Assembly: GCA_963815285.1 (NCBI GenBank)
Contig: CAWFGB010000012.1
Coordinates: forward strand, 124,001 to 188,000
DNA from: JACCSI01 sp963815285
Lineage (GTDB): Bacteria; Acidobacteriota; Vicinamibacteria; Vicinamibacterales; UBA2999
DNA: 64,000 nt
Direction: 5' to 3'
Below, piece by piece: positions 56,659 to 64,000 of this stretch; position 1 is the stretch's first letter; each line of letters opens with the position of its first letter. The notes beneath the pieces were generated by a model. That model was given only the letters and a program-made list of their open reading frames with translations. It was not told where the DNA came from and did no database searches. The position numbers and the translations under genes were made by a program.

Positions 56659-59600
56659 TAGAACGAGTAGCGGAACATCAGCTGGGTCAAACGCATGAAC
56701 CCGCGCTGTGTCTCGACGCGGCCGAAGGCGGAGTTACCGAATCGGACGTTGGTGTTCCCCGTCCACGCCTTCACCCGGTTGGTGAGGTTCAACACTTCGA
56801 GCTTGATCTGCAGACGCCGCGAGCCGCCCATGCGGATGTCCTTCGTGGCAACGAAGTCCCAGTTGTGGCGGTCCGGTGTCCGGACGTCCTCCAAAGTGCG
56901 CGGCGCCGTGCCCAATTCGAACTGGCCCGGCTGCACGAACCCGGCCGCGGTGATCCACTGCCCCGGATCGGCGCCCGTGTAGGTGAGCCGATCCTCACGG
57001 CTGCCGTCGGTCTCAATCTCTGCTCCCGATAGGTTCGGCCGCTGCTCCCGGAAACCATACGCGGACAGGGTGTTCGAGTTGTTGTCGACCGCGAACGGGA
57101 AGCCGCTCTCGAACGCGATGATCGAAGAGATGGTCCAGTCGCCGAGGATTGCGCCAGCCACACCGCCCGAGGCCCAGCGCTTCCCTTCGCCGAACGGCAG
57201 CTCGACGATCGGCGAAAACACCAGCTTGTGCGGAACATCGAGCAAGGAAACGCCATACTCGGCTTCGAGGTCGTAGATATTCTGCGCTTCAGCCCTCGTA
57301 CCAGAGTACCAGTTGGTCTCGCCGAACTGGTTGTCGTTCAGTCGGCTATAGGTGTAGTTGACGCGGCCGCCCCACCCGCTGCTCATGCGCTTCTCAAGCT
57401 TGAAGATGGCGGCGTGATACTGGTTCTTGCCGCTCGTGTTCTGACGCATGAGGATGTTGCCGAACTGCGGGAACGGACGCAGCGACTGCGCGCGGGTAAT
57501 CGTCGCACCGTTTAGGCTCGTGCCTGGCATGAGGCCCGCAAACTGATTCGGAACCGGCTCGTTCAGCGCCGCACCCAACGCTAAGTGCCGCGGATCGAGT
57601 TGGTTGATGTTGATGATCCCGTCGTTCGACCCGCCCAAACCGAGATTTCGGCCGGTGGCGCCGTTGTACTCGAAACCAATCGCGAGGTTGCCGGGCAGTT
57701 CGCGGTTGATGTCGAACGAATACTGCTGGACGTAGGGGGCCTTCTTGTCCTGATCGATGAACTCGATGTCGCCGCCGACCCCTTCGAGCGCACCCAGGGA
57801 GTTACCGCGGGGCTGGACGACGCCACTCGGGAACGGGTTGGTCAGCGAGGACGTTGGGAAGAACTGCCCCTGGTTCATGAACGTGTTCTGGCTGTAGCCA
57901 ATCTGGCCGTAATTCGCCGAGTCGACGAATTGGTAGTTCCATGGGGCCTGATAGATGCCGTAGCCGCCGCGAATCACAGTGCGGGGATTCACGGAGTACA
58001 CGATGCCCACGCGCGGCGAGAACTTGGCGGCCGGCTGATCGCCCTGCTCGGTCGGCGCTCCGTCGACTCCGGCATAGACAAGACCCCCGCGCGCGCCCGC
58101 GGCGCCAAGCGCACCGCCGGGATTGATGGTGCGATCGAAAGCCACGGTGAACCGGTCCTCCTCCTCCATCAACCCGTTCTCGTGCTCGATGCGGAAACCG
58201 GCGTTGAGCGTGAGCCGCGAGCTGACGCGGAAGTCGTCTTGGATGTACGCGCCGTAGTAACGCGTGAAGTAATTTGCAGGCGCCGATACCAGGATGCGGC
58301 TCAGGTTGCCCGGGTCACCAGTAGGAAATCCGAGCAGCATGCTGGCGAGGTCGTTGCCCGACGGATTCGGACCGTTGACTCCATTCACGTTCGGATTCGC
58401 CGACGTGAAGCGGCGGTCGAAGTTGAACGTGCCGGCGCCGCCAGAAAACGACTGCGTGTCGATGCCGATGGTGCGGTAGTCGACGCCCATCTTCACGGTG
58501 TGGCGACCAATCAGTCTCGAAACCGCCCCGTTGGCGCTCCACGAGTAAAGGTTGCGGTCCGACGGATCAATCGCGCCCATGTCGTAATAGTCGTCGAAAG
58601 CCACGTTCGGGAACTTCTTCGTCTGGATCGCGCTGCTGAATGCCGGGGCGAATTCGAGCGTTGCCGGATCGAAATCGATCGACAGCGTGTCGTCGTCGCG
58701 GAACTGGGTCCAGCCGTAGCGGAGCGTGACTACCGTGTCGCTGCTCGGGAGCCACGTGTTGTTCAGCGCCAGGACGTGCACGCGCCGGCGCAAGATGTAG
58801 TCGTCGAAGTCGACGAAGCGATTTGGATTGTCCAGGCCAGGATAGAGGACGTTCGCACATGGCTCGTCGGTTTTGTTGTAGAGATAGAACCCACTCAGTG
58901 ATACCGCGTCGGTGAAGCGGTGATCGACCTTGCCGGTGTACATCATGGCGCGGTCGTGGATCTCCGCCGTGGTGAAGTAGTTGTTCGACCCGTCGCTAAC
59001 CGGGTCCGTCGGGTCCGGCATGTAGGACAACATGTTCACTGCGACCTGATTGAGCCGCGTCGGCGGGATCACGTTTCCGGCGAATGGCGTCCGGCCGTTG
59101 CCGTTGGCATCGCCAGTCAGCGGGTCGTAGATGACGACTTGACGACCCGCAGAATCGAACGACCGCGAGAAATCACCGCGTTTTTCGAGGGCGGTCGGCA
59201 CGCGGCTCGAACCATTCCGGGTGGTGTTCGAGCCGTACCCCTCCACCGCCGCCCAGAAGAACGTCCGGTTGCGGATGACCGGCCCGCCGACACCGCCGCC
59301 ACCAAGGTGGAAATATGTCTCCGGAAGCTCCACCCCCTCCTTCTCCGAGAAAAAGTTGTTCGCCATGCCCCAGCGCGGCCGGTTCTGATAGAAGCCGCTG
59401 GCGTGCCATTCGTTGGTCCCGGATTTGGTTGCGACGTTGAACGTGCCGCCACCGGTCCGACCCGCTTCGGCGTCGTAGAGATGCACCTGCACCGCCACAT
59501 CGTCCAACGCTTCGATGGTGGGGTTTGCCGAGGCGCGATTACGGATGTCGGTGACCGGCACGCCGTCGATCAGGTAGTTGTTGCCGCGCCGCGTGCCGCC

Positions 59601-60164
59601 GCCGAGCGACAGCAGTGACGCGTTGGTCTGATCCTGCTGGCGGTTGAACTGCGGGTCGCCCGAGGCGACAACCGTCGGCAGCGTCACGGCGAAGAGAAAC
59701 GCCGAACGGCCGCCGCTTGGCAGGGTCGAGAGCTGCTCGCTGCTAATCACGCCGCCACCCGACGCGTTCGATGTGTCGATGAGCGGCGAGGCGCCGGTCA
59801 CCGTGATGGTTTCCTGGAGCTGGCCGACCTCGAGCCCGATATCCAGCGTGATGAACTGCTGCGCCGCGATGCGGATACTGCGGTTCTCGTAGGTACGGAA
59901 CCCGGTCAGCGACGCCCGCACCGTGTAGTTCCCCGGGGGCACCGCGGTGAAACTGTATTCGCCTTGTTCGTTGCTCACCGCCTCGCGAGTCTGGCCCGTG
60001 GCGTCGTTGACCAACTGCACCGTTACGCCGGGAATGACGCCGTTGGCATCACGCACCGCGCCGCGCAGGCCGCCCGTAAACGTCTGCCCCGCGGCGGTGG
60101 CAGCCATCGCCATGGCCAGCATCAAGACACCCACTACCCTGAAGACTAGCTTCGGACTTCTCAT
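56658..60164 (-). CDS. TonB-dependent receptor with N-terminal carboxypeptidase-regulatory domain
   Basis: 1168 aa. A signal peptide (FRVVGVLMLAMAMAATAAGQ) is followed by a CarboxypepD_reg beta-sandwich (residues about 28-110; GVIPGVTVQLVNDATGQTREA, EYSFTAVPPGNYTVRASL), a plug (about 115-240; NNYLIDGVPVTDIRNRAS) and a large barrel ending in FRYSF with terminal Phe. This OmpA-less SusC-like layout is the common acidobacterial outer-membrane importer. ATG 60164 has AAGGAG 6 nt upstream; the frame runs 31 codons further without support. It is divergent from a molybdenum hydroxylase operon across a 284-nt gap and may import its substrate. A terminator follows. Confidence 0.9.
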   Translation of the reverse strand: MRSPKLVFRVVGVLMLAMAMAATAAGQTFTGGLRGAVRDANGVIPGVTVQLVNDATGQTREAVSNEQGEYSFTAVPPGNYTVRASLTGFRTYENRSIRIAAQQFITLDIGLEVGQLQETITVTGASPLIDTSNASGGGVISSEQLSTLPSGGRSAFLFAVTLPTVVASGDPQFNRQQDQTNASLLSLGGGTRRGNNYLIDGVPVTDIRNRASANPTIEALDDVAVQVHLYDAEAGRTGGGTFNVATKSGTNEWHASGFYQNRPRWGMANNFFSEKEGVELPETYFHLGGGGVGGPVIRNRTFFWAAVEGYGSNTTRNGSSRVPTALEKRGDFSRSFDSAGRQVVIYDPLTGDANGNGRTPFAGNVIPPTRLNQVAVNMLSYMPDPTDPVSDGSNNYFTTAEIHDRAMMYTGKVDHRFTDAVSLSGFYLYNKTDEPCANVLYPGLDNPNRFVDFDDYILRRRVHVLALNNTWLPSSDTVVTLRYGWTQFRDDDTLSIDFDPATLEFAPAFSSAIQTKKFPNVAFDDYYDMGAIDPSDRNLYSWSANGAVSRLIGRHTVKMGVDYRTIGIDTQSFSGGAGTFNFDRRFTSANPNVNGVNGPNPSGNDLASMLLGFPTGDPGNLSRILVSAPANYFTRYYGAYIQDDFRVSSRLTLNAGFRIEHENGLMEEEDRFTVAFDRTINPGGALGAAGARGGLVYAGVDGAPTEQGDQPAAKFSPRVGIVYSVNPRTVIRGGYGIYQAPWNYQFVDSANYGQIGYSQNTFMNQGQFFPTSSLTNPFPSGVVQPRGNSLGALEGVGGDIEFIDQDKKAPYVQQYSFDINRELPGNLAIGFEYNGATGRNLGLGGSNDGIININQLDPRHLALGAALNEPVPNQFAGLMPGTSLNGATITRAQSLRPFPQFGNILMRQNTSGKNQYHAAIFKLEKRMSSGWGGRVNYTYSRLNDNQFGETNWYSGTRAEAQNIYDLEAEYGVSLLDVPHKLVFSPIVELPFGEGKRWASGGVAGAILGDWTISSIIAFESGFPFAVDNNSNTLSAYGFREQRPNLSGAEIETDGSREDRLTYTGADPGQWITAAGFVQPGQFELGTAPRTLEDVRTPDRHNWDFVATKDIRMGGSRRLQIKLEVLNLTNRVKAWTGNTNVRFGNSAFGRVETQRGFMRLTQLMFRYSF

Positions 60165-60448
60165 TACACGCTCCTTCCAAAAGCACACCGCAGCCAGCGA
60201 CGCACCCACTGACCATGCTTGCCAGTGGCGAAGACAAACGGATAACTTCGCAGACAAGTGCCGCGGAGTTTACGGCAGAGCGTCGCGAGACGCAAGCGAA
60301 GTTAGGCGCGTGAGGCGGGCAATACCGATGAGGAGGTGACGGTTCGTCTGGCGAGTCGCAAGGTAGTCTACCTGCCCGGCCCTACCGGCGCCACCGGCCC
60401 CCTCGGGCCCCAATTGGTGTTACTATTCGCGCCATTCCGGGGGGAACC

Positions 60449-61069
60449 ATGATCGACCAGGGGATGGAAACCGGCCACTCGCGCCGGACCTTCATCAAGG
60501 GCGTGATCGCCGCGGGGGCGACCGTCTCGACGTCGGCGTACCTATTTCGTACAACGATCCTCGGCCAGAACGAGTCATCCCTGCCGGGGTCCGTTGAGCG
60601 GCTCATCACACTCGACATCAACGGCCAGCAGAGGCGGGTCGACGTGCTCAAGCATGAAACGCTCGCCACAACGCTGCGCTACAAGCTCGGCCTGACCGGG
60701 ACCAAACTCGGCTGCGACCGGTCGGAGTGCGGTGCCTGCACCGTGCTCGTCGACGACGTGCCGCATTACTCGTGCTCGATGCTCACGCACAGCGTGCGCG
60801 GGCGGAAGGTCACGTCGATCGAAGGGCTCGCCAGCCCCGATGGCACGCTGAGTCCAGTGCAGCAGGCCGTGCTCGACGGACAGGGCTTCCAGTGCGCGTT
60901 CTGCATGACGGGCTTCATCATGGCCACCACAGGGTTCCTCAAAGTGAATCCCACGCCGACACGCGCCCAGCTCGCGCACGGTATCTCCGGAAACCTGTGC
61001 CGCTGTGCCGACTACAACAAGATTCTCGACTGCATGATGAACGCAGCCGAACTGGCAAGGAGGGCGTGA
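60449..61069 (+). CDS. (2Fe-2S)-binding subunit of a molybdenum hydroxylase
   Basis: 206 aa. A Tat-like leader (HSRRTFIKGVIAAGATVST) is followed by a plant-type ferredoxin domain (KLGCDRSECGACTVLVDD and a fourth Cys in HYSCSML) and a four-helix 2Fe-2S domain with QCAFCMTGFIM and GNLCRCADYNKI. This is the small subunit of xanthine dehydrogenase/isoquinoline oxidoreductase family enzymes, passing electrons from Mo to FAD. The leader means the complex is probably exported folded to the periplasm. ATG 60449; the stop overlaps the next ATG (TGATG). Confidence 0.92.
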   Translation: MIDQGMETGHSRRTFIKGVIAAGATVSTSAYLFRTTILGQNESSLPGSVERLITLDINGQQRRVDVLKHETLATTLRYKLGLTGTKLGCDRSECGACTVLVDDVPHYSCSMLTHSVRGRKVTSIEGLASPDGTLSPVQQAVLDGQGFQCAFCMTGFIMATTGFLKVNPTPTRAQLAHGISGNLCRCADYNKILDCMMNAAELARRA

Positions 61070-63810
61070 TGGCTGAGCAGACTCCTCCTCAACCGGCGCA
61101 GGGCGCACCTGGCGCACCAGCCGTACCCGGTGCACCCAGCGCACCTGGTGCACCCAGCGCACCCGTGTTTCCTCCAGTCGATCCGTCGAAGTTCAAACTG
61201 ATCGGCCAGAACTACACCACGCAGGACCTGCGTGCGAAGGTGACCGGGCAGGCCAAATACGCGGAGGACTTTCGCGCCGAGGGAATGCTCTTTGCCAAGT
61301 TGATGCTGAGCCCGCGGCCGCATGCGCGAGTGGTCAGCATCGACGCGAGCCGCGCGCTGGCGATGCCCGGGGTGCACGCGGTGCTCACCTACGACGATCT
61401 GCCCAAGCCGGCGCCGCCGGCAGGCCCGGGGCCGGCGCCAGGCGCCGTGCCAGGAGCCGCGGCGGCAGGTGGGGTGCCGGCCGCAGGCCAGGCCGCCAAT
61501 CAGTCTGCGAGCAATGCCCCGCCGACTGGTCCAGGCGCGACGGCGGCCCCCGGCACACCGCCCTCAGCGGCAGCAGTGCCGCCGGCGCAGCAGGCGCCAC
61601 AGACGCCGCCGCTGGCGCCGGAGCTCGCGCTCGCTGGCGAGATCATGTACGAGGGTGAACCGGTTCTCGCGGTAGCGGCTGACAGCGAAGAGCTCGCGGC
61701 CGCCGCGATCGAGCAGATTCGCGTCACGTTCGAACCGCTCCCCTTTGCCATCGACCCGCTCGAGAGTCTTCGTCCCGGCAGTGCCAACGCACGCACCGAA
61801 GGCAACGTGTTCGTCGGCGGCGAAGTCAAGAACATCAAGTGGACGGCCGAGCAATACGAACGGGCCAGGAGCGGCCAGTTCCCGACCGACGCCGAGTCTG
61901 GCGAAACTACGGTGTGGGGCGACATCGAGAAGGGCTTCGCCGAAGCCGACGTCGTCGTCGAACACACGCAGTATCAGCAGTCCACGGCGCATCAGCCGCT
62001 CGAAACGCGGACGGCGATGGCGTACTGGCAAAACGGCAAGCTGTATCTGCACGGCTCGACCCAGAGCGTGTCGCGCACTGTTGCGTCAGTCGCCGGCTGG
62101 GTCGGCGTGCCGCAGAGCGACGTTGTCGTCATCAGCGAATACTGCGGTGGCGGTTTCGGCAGCAAGATTCCGGGCGCGCAATCGATGGCGATCCCGGCGC
62201 TGCTGTCGAAGAAGCTCAATGGCCGTCCGGTCATGATGCGCATTTCGCGCGAAGAGGAAACCTACATCGGCCGCACACGCCCAGGCTTCCAGGCCTGGGC
62301 CAAGATGGGCTTCAAAAAAGACGGAACGGTCACCGCAGTCGATGCGTTCATCATCGAGGACAGCGGACCGTATCGCCGTCAGGGTGACAACGCCCAGGCC
62401 GCCAACCTGGCGACGCTGCTCTATCAAGCGCCGAACGCGCGGTTCCGCGGCCTGTCGGTGGCGACCAACACGCCGCCGCGCGTCTCACAACGCGCGCCAG
62501 GCGGGCTGCAGAGCGCGATCCTGTTCGAGCCGCTCGTCAACAAGGCTGCCAAGCAGCTCGGGGTTGATCAAGTGGCAATCCGCCGGATCAACGCGCCGGT
62601 CAACGGATCCTTCTTCGGCCTCAATCCGGTCGCCCAGGCCGCCCGTCCACGCGCCGCCAAGGTGACGAGCTCGTTTGTCAAGGAAGCGCTCGACCGCGGC
62701 GCGCAGCTGTTCAACTGGGAAGAACGCAAGCAGCGAAACGGCCAGCGGAACGGCTCCAAAGTGCGGGGCGTCGGCGTCAGCTACAGCACGTTCACGGCCG
62801 GTTCCATCGGCATGGACGGCCTCTTCGTCATCAAGCCTGACGGCAAGATGTACATCCACCAGGGAATCGGCAACCTCGGAACTCATTCGGTCATCGACAC
62901 TGCACGCGTGGTGGCGGAGGTGATGGAGTTCCCGTGGGAGCAGGTTGAGGTCGTGTGGGGGAACACCGGCCGCGGCATTGCGTGGAGCTCCATCCAAGCC
63001 GGCAGCCAAACTACGCTGGCGCACACCCGCGCCAACTTTGCCGCCGGCAGCGCCGGCAAGCAACTCGCGCAGGAACTTGCGGCCGCGGAGCTTGGGGGCA
63101 ATTCGCAGGCTTATCGCGTCGGCGGTAAAGGCGTCGCAGGCCCCGGTGGATCGCTCAGCTGGGCACAGCTCGGCGAACGCGCCATCAAACGGGGCGGCAA
63201 GTTCGACGGGCATGAAGCTCCCGCGCAGATCAACGCGATGACCAAGATCGGTGTGGAAACGCTCGCCGGCCAGGGTCTTGTGGTCGCCGCGCGTGACACC
63301 TATCCGCGTGACGGGCAGAGCTTCGGCTTCGTGGCCGGCTTCGCTGAAGTTGAGGTGGACGTCGAAACGGGCGTCTACAAGATCCTTGATTACATCGCGG
63401 TCGCCGACGTCGGCACCGTGATCAACCCGCGCAGCCTCAAGGGCCAGATCCTCGGCGGCGGCATCCAGGGGATGGGCGCCGTGATCGGCCAGAAGCTCGT
63501 CTACGACGCCCGGTACGGCGTGGCCATTGGCAAACGCATGTATCAGAACAAGCCGCCGACCATGCTCGACATTCCGATCGATGCCCACGCGGAAGGCTTG
63601 AACATTCCGGATCCTGGCAATCCCGTCGTTGGCGCCAAGGGCATCGGCGAGCCGGGCATCGGCGCCGGCGCCTCGTCGGTGCTGTGCGCCATTGCCAACG
63701 CCATCGGCAACGACGACATCCTGATGCGCACCCCGGTACAGCCGGAGCAGATCATGACATCACTGCAACAGGGGCGGGTCGCCTACGAACCGCTGACCGC
63801 TTACATCTAG
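61069..63810 (+). CDS. Molybdopterin-binding large subunit of a xanthine-dehydrogenase-family enzyme
   Basis: 913 aa. The start is ATG 61069 with AAGGAGGG 4 nt before it; upstream frame rejected. The Mo-binding domains show GEPVLAVAAD, YCGGGFGSKIPG (loop near 360), RISREEE, PGGLQSAILFEP near 480 and the active-site loop GAKGIGEPGIGAGASSVL near 860 with the base Glu. Two unusual insertions are Pro/Ala/Gly-rich: residues 3-32 (tandem GAPSAPGAPSAP) and about 112-183. No own leader is present, so it would be carried by the Fe-S subunit. Substrate (purine, aldehyde or N-heterocycle) is not identifiable. Confidence 0.92.
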   Translation: MAEQTPPQPAQGAPGAPAVPGAPSAPGAPSAPVFPPVDPSKFKLIGQNYTTQDLRAKVTGQAKYAEDFRAEGMLFAKLMLSPRPHARVVSIDASRALAMPGVHAVLTYDDLPKPAPPAGPGPAPGAVPGAAAAGGVPAAGQAANQSASNAPPTGPGATAAPGTPPSAAAVPPAQQAPQTPPLAPELALAGEIMYEGEPVLAVAADSEELAAAAIEQIRVTFEPLPFAIDPLESLRPGSANARTEGNVFVGGEVKNIKWTAEQYERARSGQFPTDAESGETTVWGDIEKGFAEADVVVEHTQYQQSTAHQPLETRTAMAYWQNGKLYLHGSTQSVSRTVASVAGWVGVPQSDVVVISEYCGGGFGSKIPGAQSMAIPALLSKKLNGRPVMMRISREEETYIGRTRPGFQAWAKMGFKKDGTVTAVDAFIIEDSGPYRRQGDNAQAANLATLLYQAPNARFRGLSVATNTPPRVSQRAPGGLQSAILFEPLVNKAAKQLGVDQVAIRRINAPVNGSFFGLNPVAQAARPRAAKVTSSFVKEALDRGAQLFNWEERKQRNGQRNGSKVRGVGVSYSTFTAGSIGMDGLFVIKPDGKMYIHQGIGNLGTHSVIDTARVVAEVMEFPWEQVEVVWGNTGRGIAWSSIQAGSQTTLAHTRANFAAGSAGKQLAQELAAAELGGNSQAYRVGGKGVAGPGGSLSWAQLGERAIKRGGKFDGHEAPAQINAMTKIGVETLAGQGLVVAARDTYPRDGQSFGFVAGFAEVEVDVETGVYKILDYIAVADVGTVINPRSLKGQILGGGIQGMGAVIGQKLVYDARYGVAIGKRMYQNKPPTMLDIPIDAHAEGLNIPDPGNPVVGAKGIGEPGIGAGASSVLCAIANAIGNDDILMRTPVQPEQIMTSLQQGRVAYEPLTAYI

Positions 63811-63824
63811 GAAGGAGCAACATC

Positions 63825-64000
63825 ATGCCTGTCATTCGCGATGTAATGCCGGCGTTCGAGTTGTTCCAGCCGACTTCGATTGCCGACACGGTAGGACTTC
63901 TGCAACGTCACGACGGCGCCTGGGTCATGGCCGGCGGCCTCGACTCGTTCGACTGGCTGAAGGACCGCATCAAGCGGCCGCCGGTGGTCGTCGACCTGAC
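63825..64000 (+). CDS. FAD-binding subunit of the molybdenum hydroxylase (cut by window end)
   Basis: 58 codons are visible. ATG 63825 is preceded by AAGGAG 7 nt upstream and 14 nt after the large-subunit stop. The start MPVIRDVMPAFELFQPTSIADTV and LLQRHDGAWVMAGGLDSFDW match CoxM-like FAD domains (F-x-x-x-x-P-x-S-x-x-x-A, then A-G-G-x-x), though the usual AGGTDL is AGGLDS. It completes the Fe-S, Mo, FAD set. Confidence 0.85.
   Translation, partial: MPVIRDVMPAFELFQPTSIADTVGLLQRHDGAWVMAGGLDSFDWLKDRIKRPPVVVDL

Noticed and set aside
57585..58901. 438-aa open frame antisense to the TonB receptor
   Set aside because: No motifs or start signals and lies wholly within the receptor gene; typical high-GC shadow.
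62485..63588. 367-aa minus-strand frame inside the Mo hydroxylase subunit
   Set aside because: Shadow of a strongly supported gene.

Overview
The window is GC-rich bacterial chromosome, most consistent with Acidobacteriota (Vicinamibacteria-like). The pointers are a VWFA-related secreted protein of the acidobacterial type, a giant TonB-dependent receptor with an N-terminal carboxypeptidase-regulatory domain, many GTG/TTG starts, tightly overlapping genes, and an unusual cytochrome c maturation operon. The taxon is an inference from gene content; no rRNA is present.

Layout. 1-6.9 kb: a co-directional envelope-glycan run (methyltransferase, YbhN/LPG-synthase-type membrane protein, radical SAM/SPASM enzyme, GT2, sugar nucleotidyltransferase, epimerase, acyltransferase 3). 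7-8.6 kb: prfC. 8.7-22 kb: a large GT-C-like membrane protein, a B12-type radical SAM protein coupled to a 36-aa membrane peptide, an AT-hook/RHH-like protein, a TolB-like propeller, a methyltransferase, a GlpD-type FAD enzyme, asparagine synthase, hexapeptide acyltransferase, GT2 and a second GT-C-like protein. 22-27.3 kb: outer-membrane barrel, inositol monophosphatase family protein, RsbW-like kinase, aroA-aroK, phosphoesterase. 27.4-34.6 kb: minus-strand ccm operon (ccmE, ccmF-H fusion, zinc-ribbon protein, CcmI-like secreted protein, ccmA, ccmB, ccmC, ccmD, 47-aa peptide). 34.6-40 kb: maf, DciA-like, cupin, thiolase, a membrane protein, recA, PAP2 phosphatase. 40.1-46.4 kb: tRNA-Phe followed by a degraded island bounded by a 50-bp direct duplication of the tRNA 3' part. 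46.4-56.5 kb: TerB-like protein, secreted proteins, VWFA protein, sulfite-oxidase-fold protein, ATP-grasp enzyme beside a zinc metallopeptidase, TPR protein. 56.6-64 kb: TonB-dependent receptor divergent from a three-subunit molybdenum hydroxylase (third subunit cut by the window end).

The most interesting system is the ccm operon. CcmE carries Cys-x-x-x-Tyr in place of the usual haem-binding histidine (the System I* signature), CcmF is fused to a CcmH-like domain with an altered cysteine pattern, and two embedded membrane proteins share a paired-helix segment resembling CcmI. They may be unrecognised parts of this variant pathway.

Two other themes run through the window. Several genes (ccmA, the CcmI-like gene, the island integrase and serine hydrolase) are broken by what look like single-base insertions, so either the assembly has indels or these genes are decaying. 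Short GC-rich or phrase-like repeats of three families lie in many intergenic gaps, and two have entered coding sequence.
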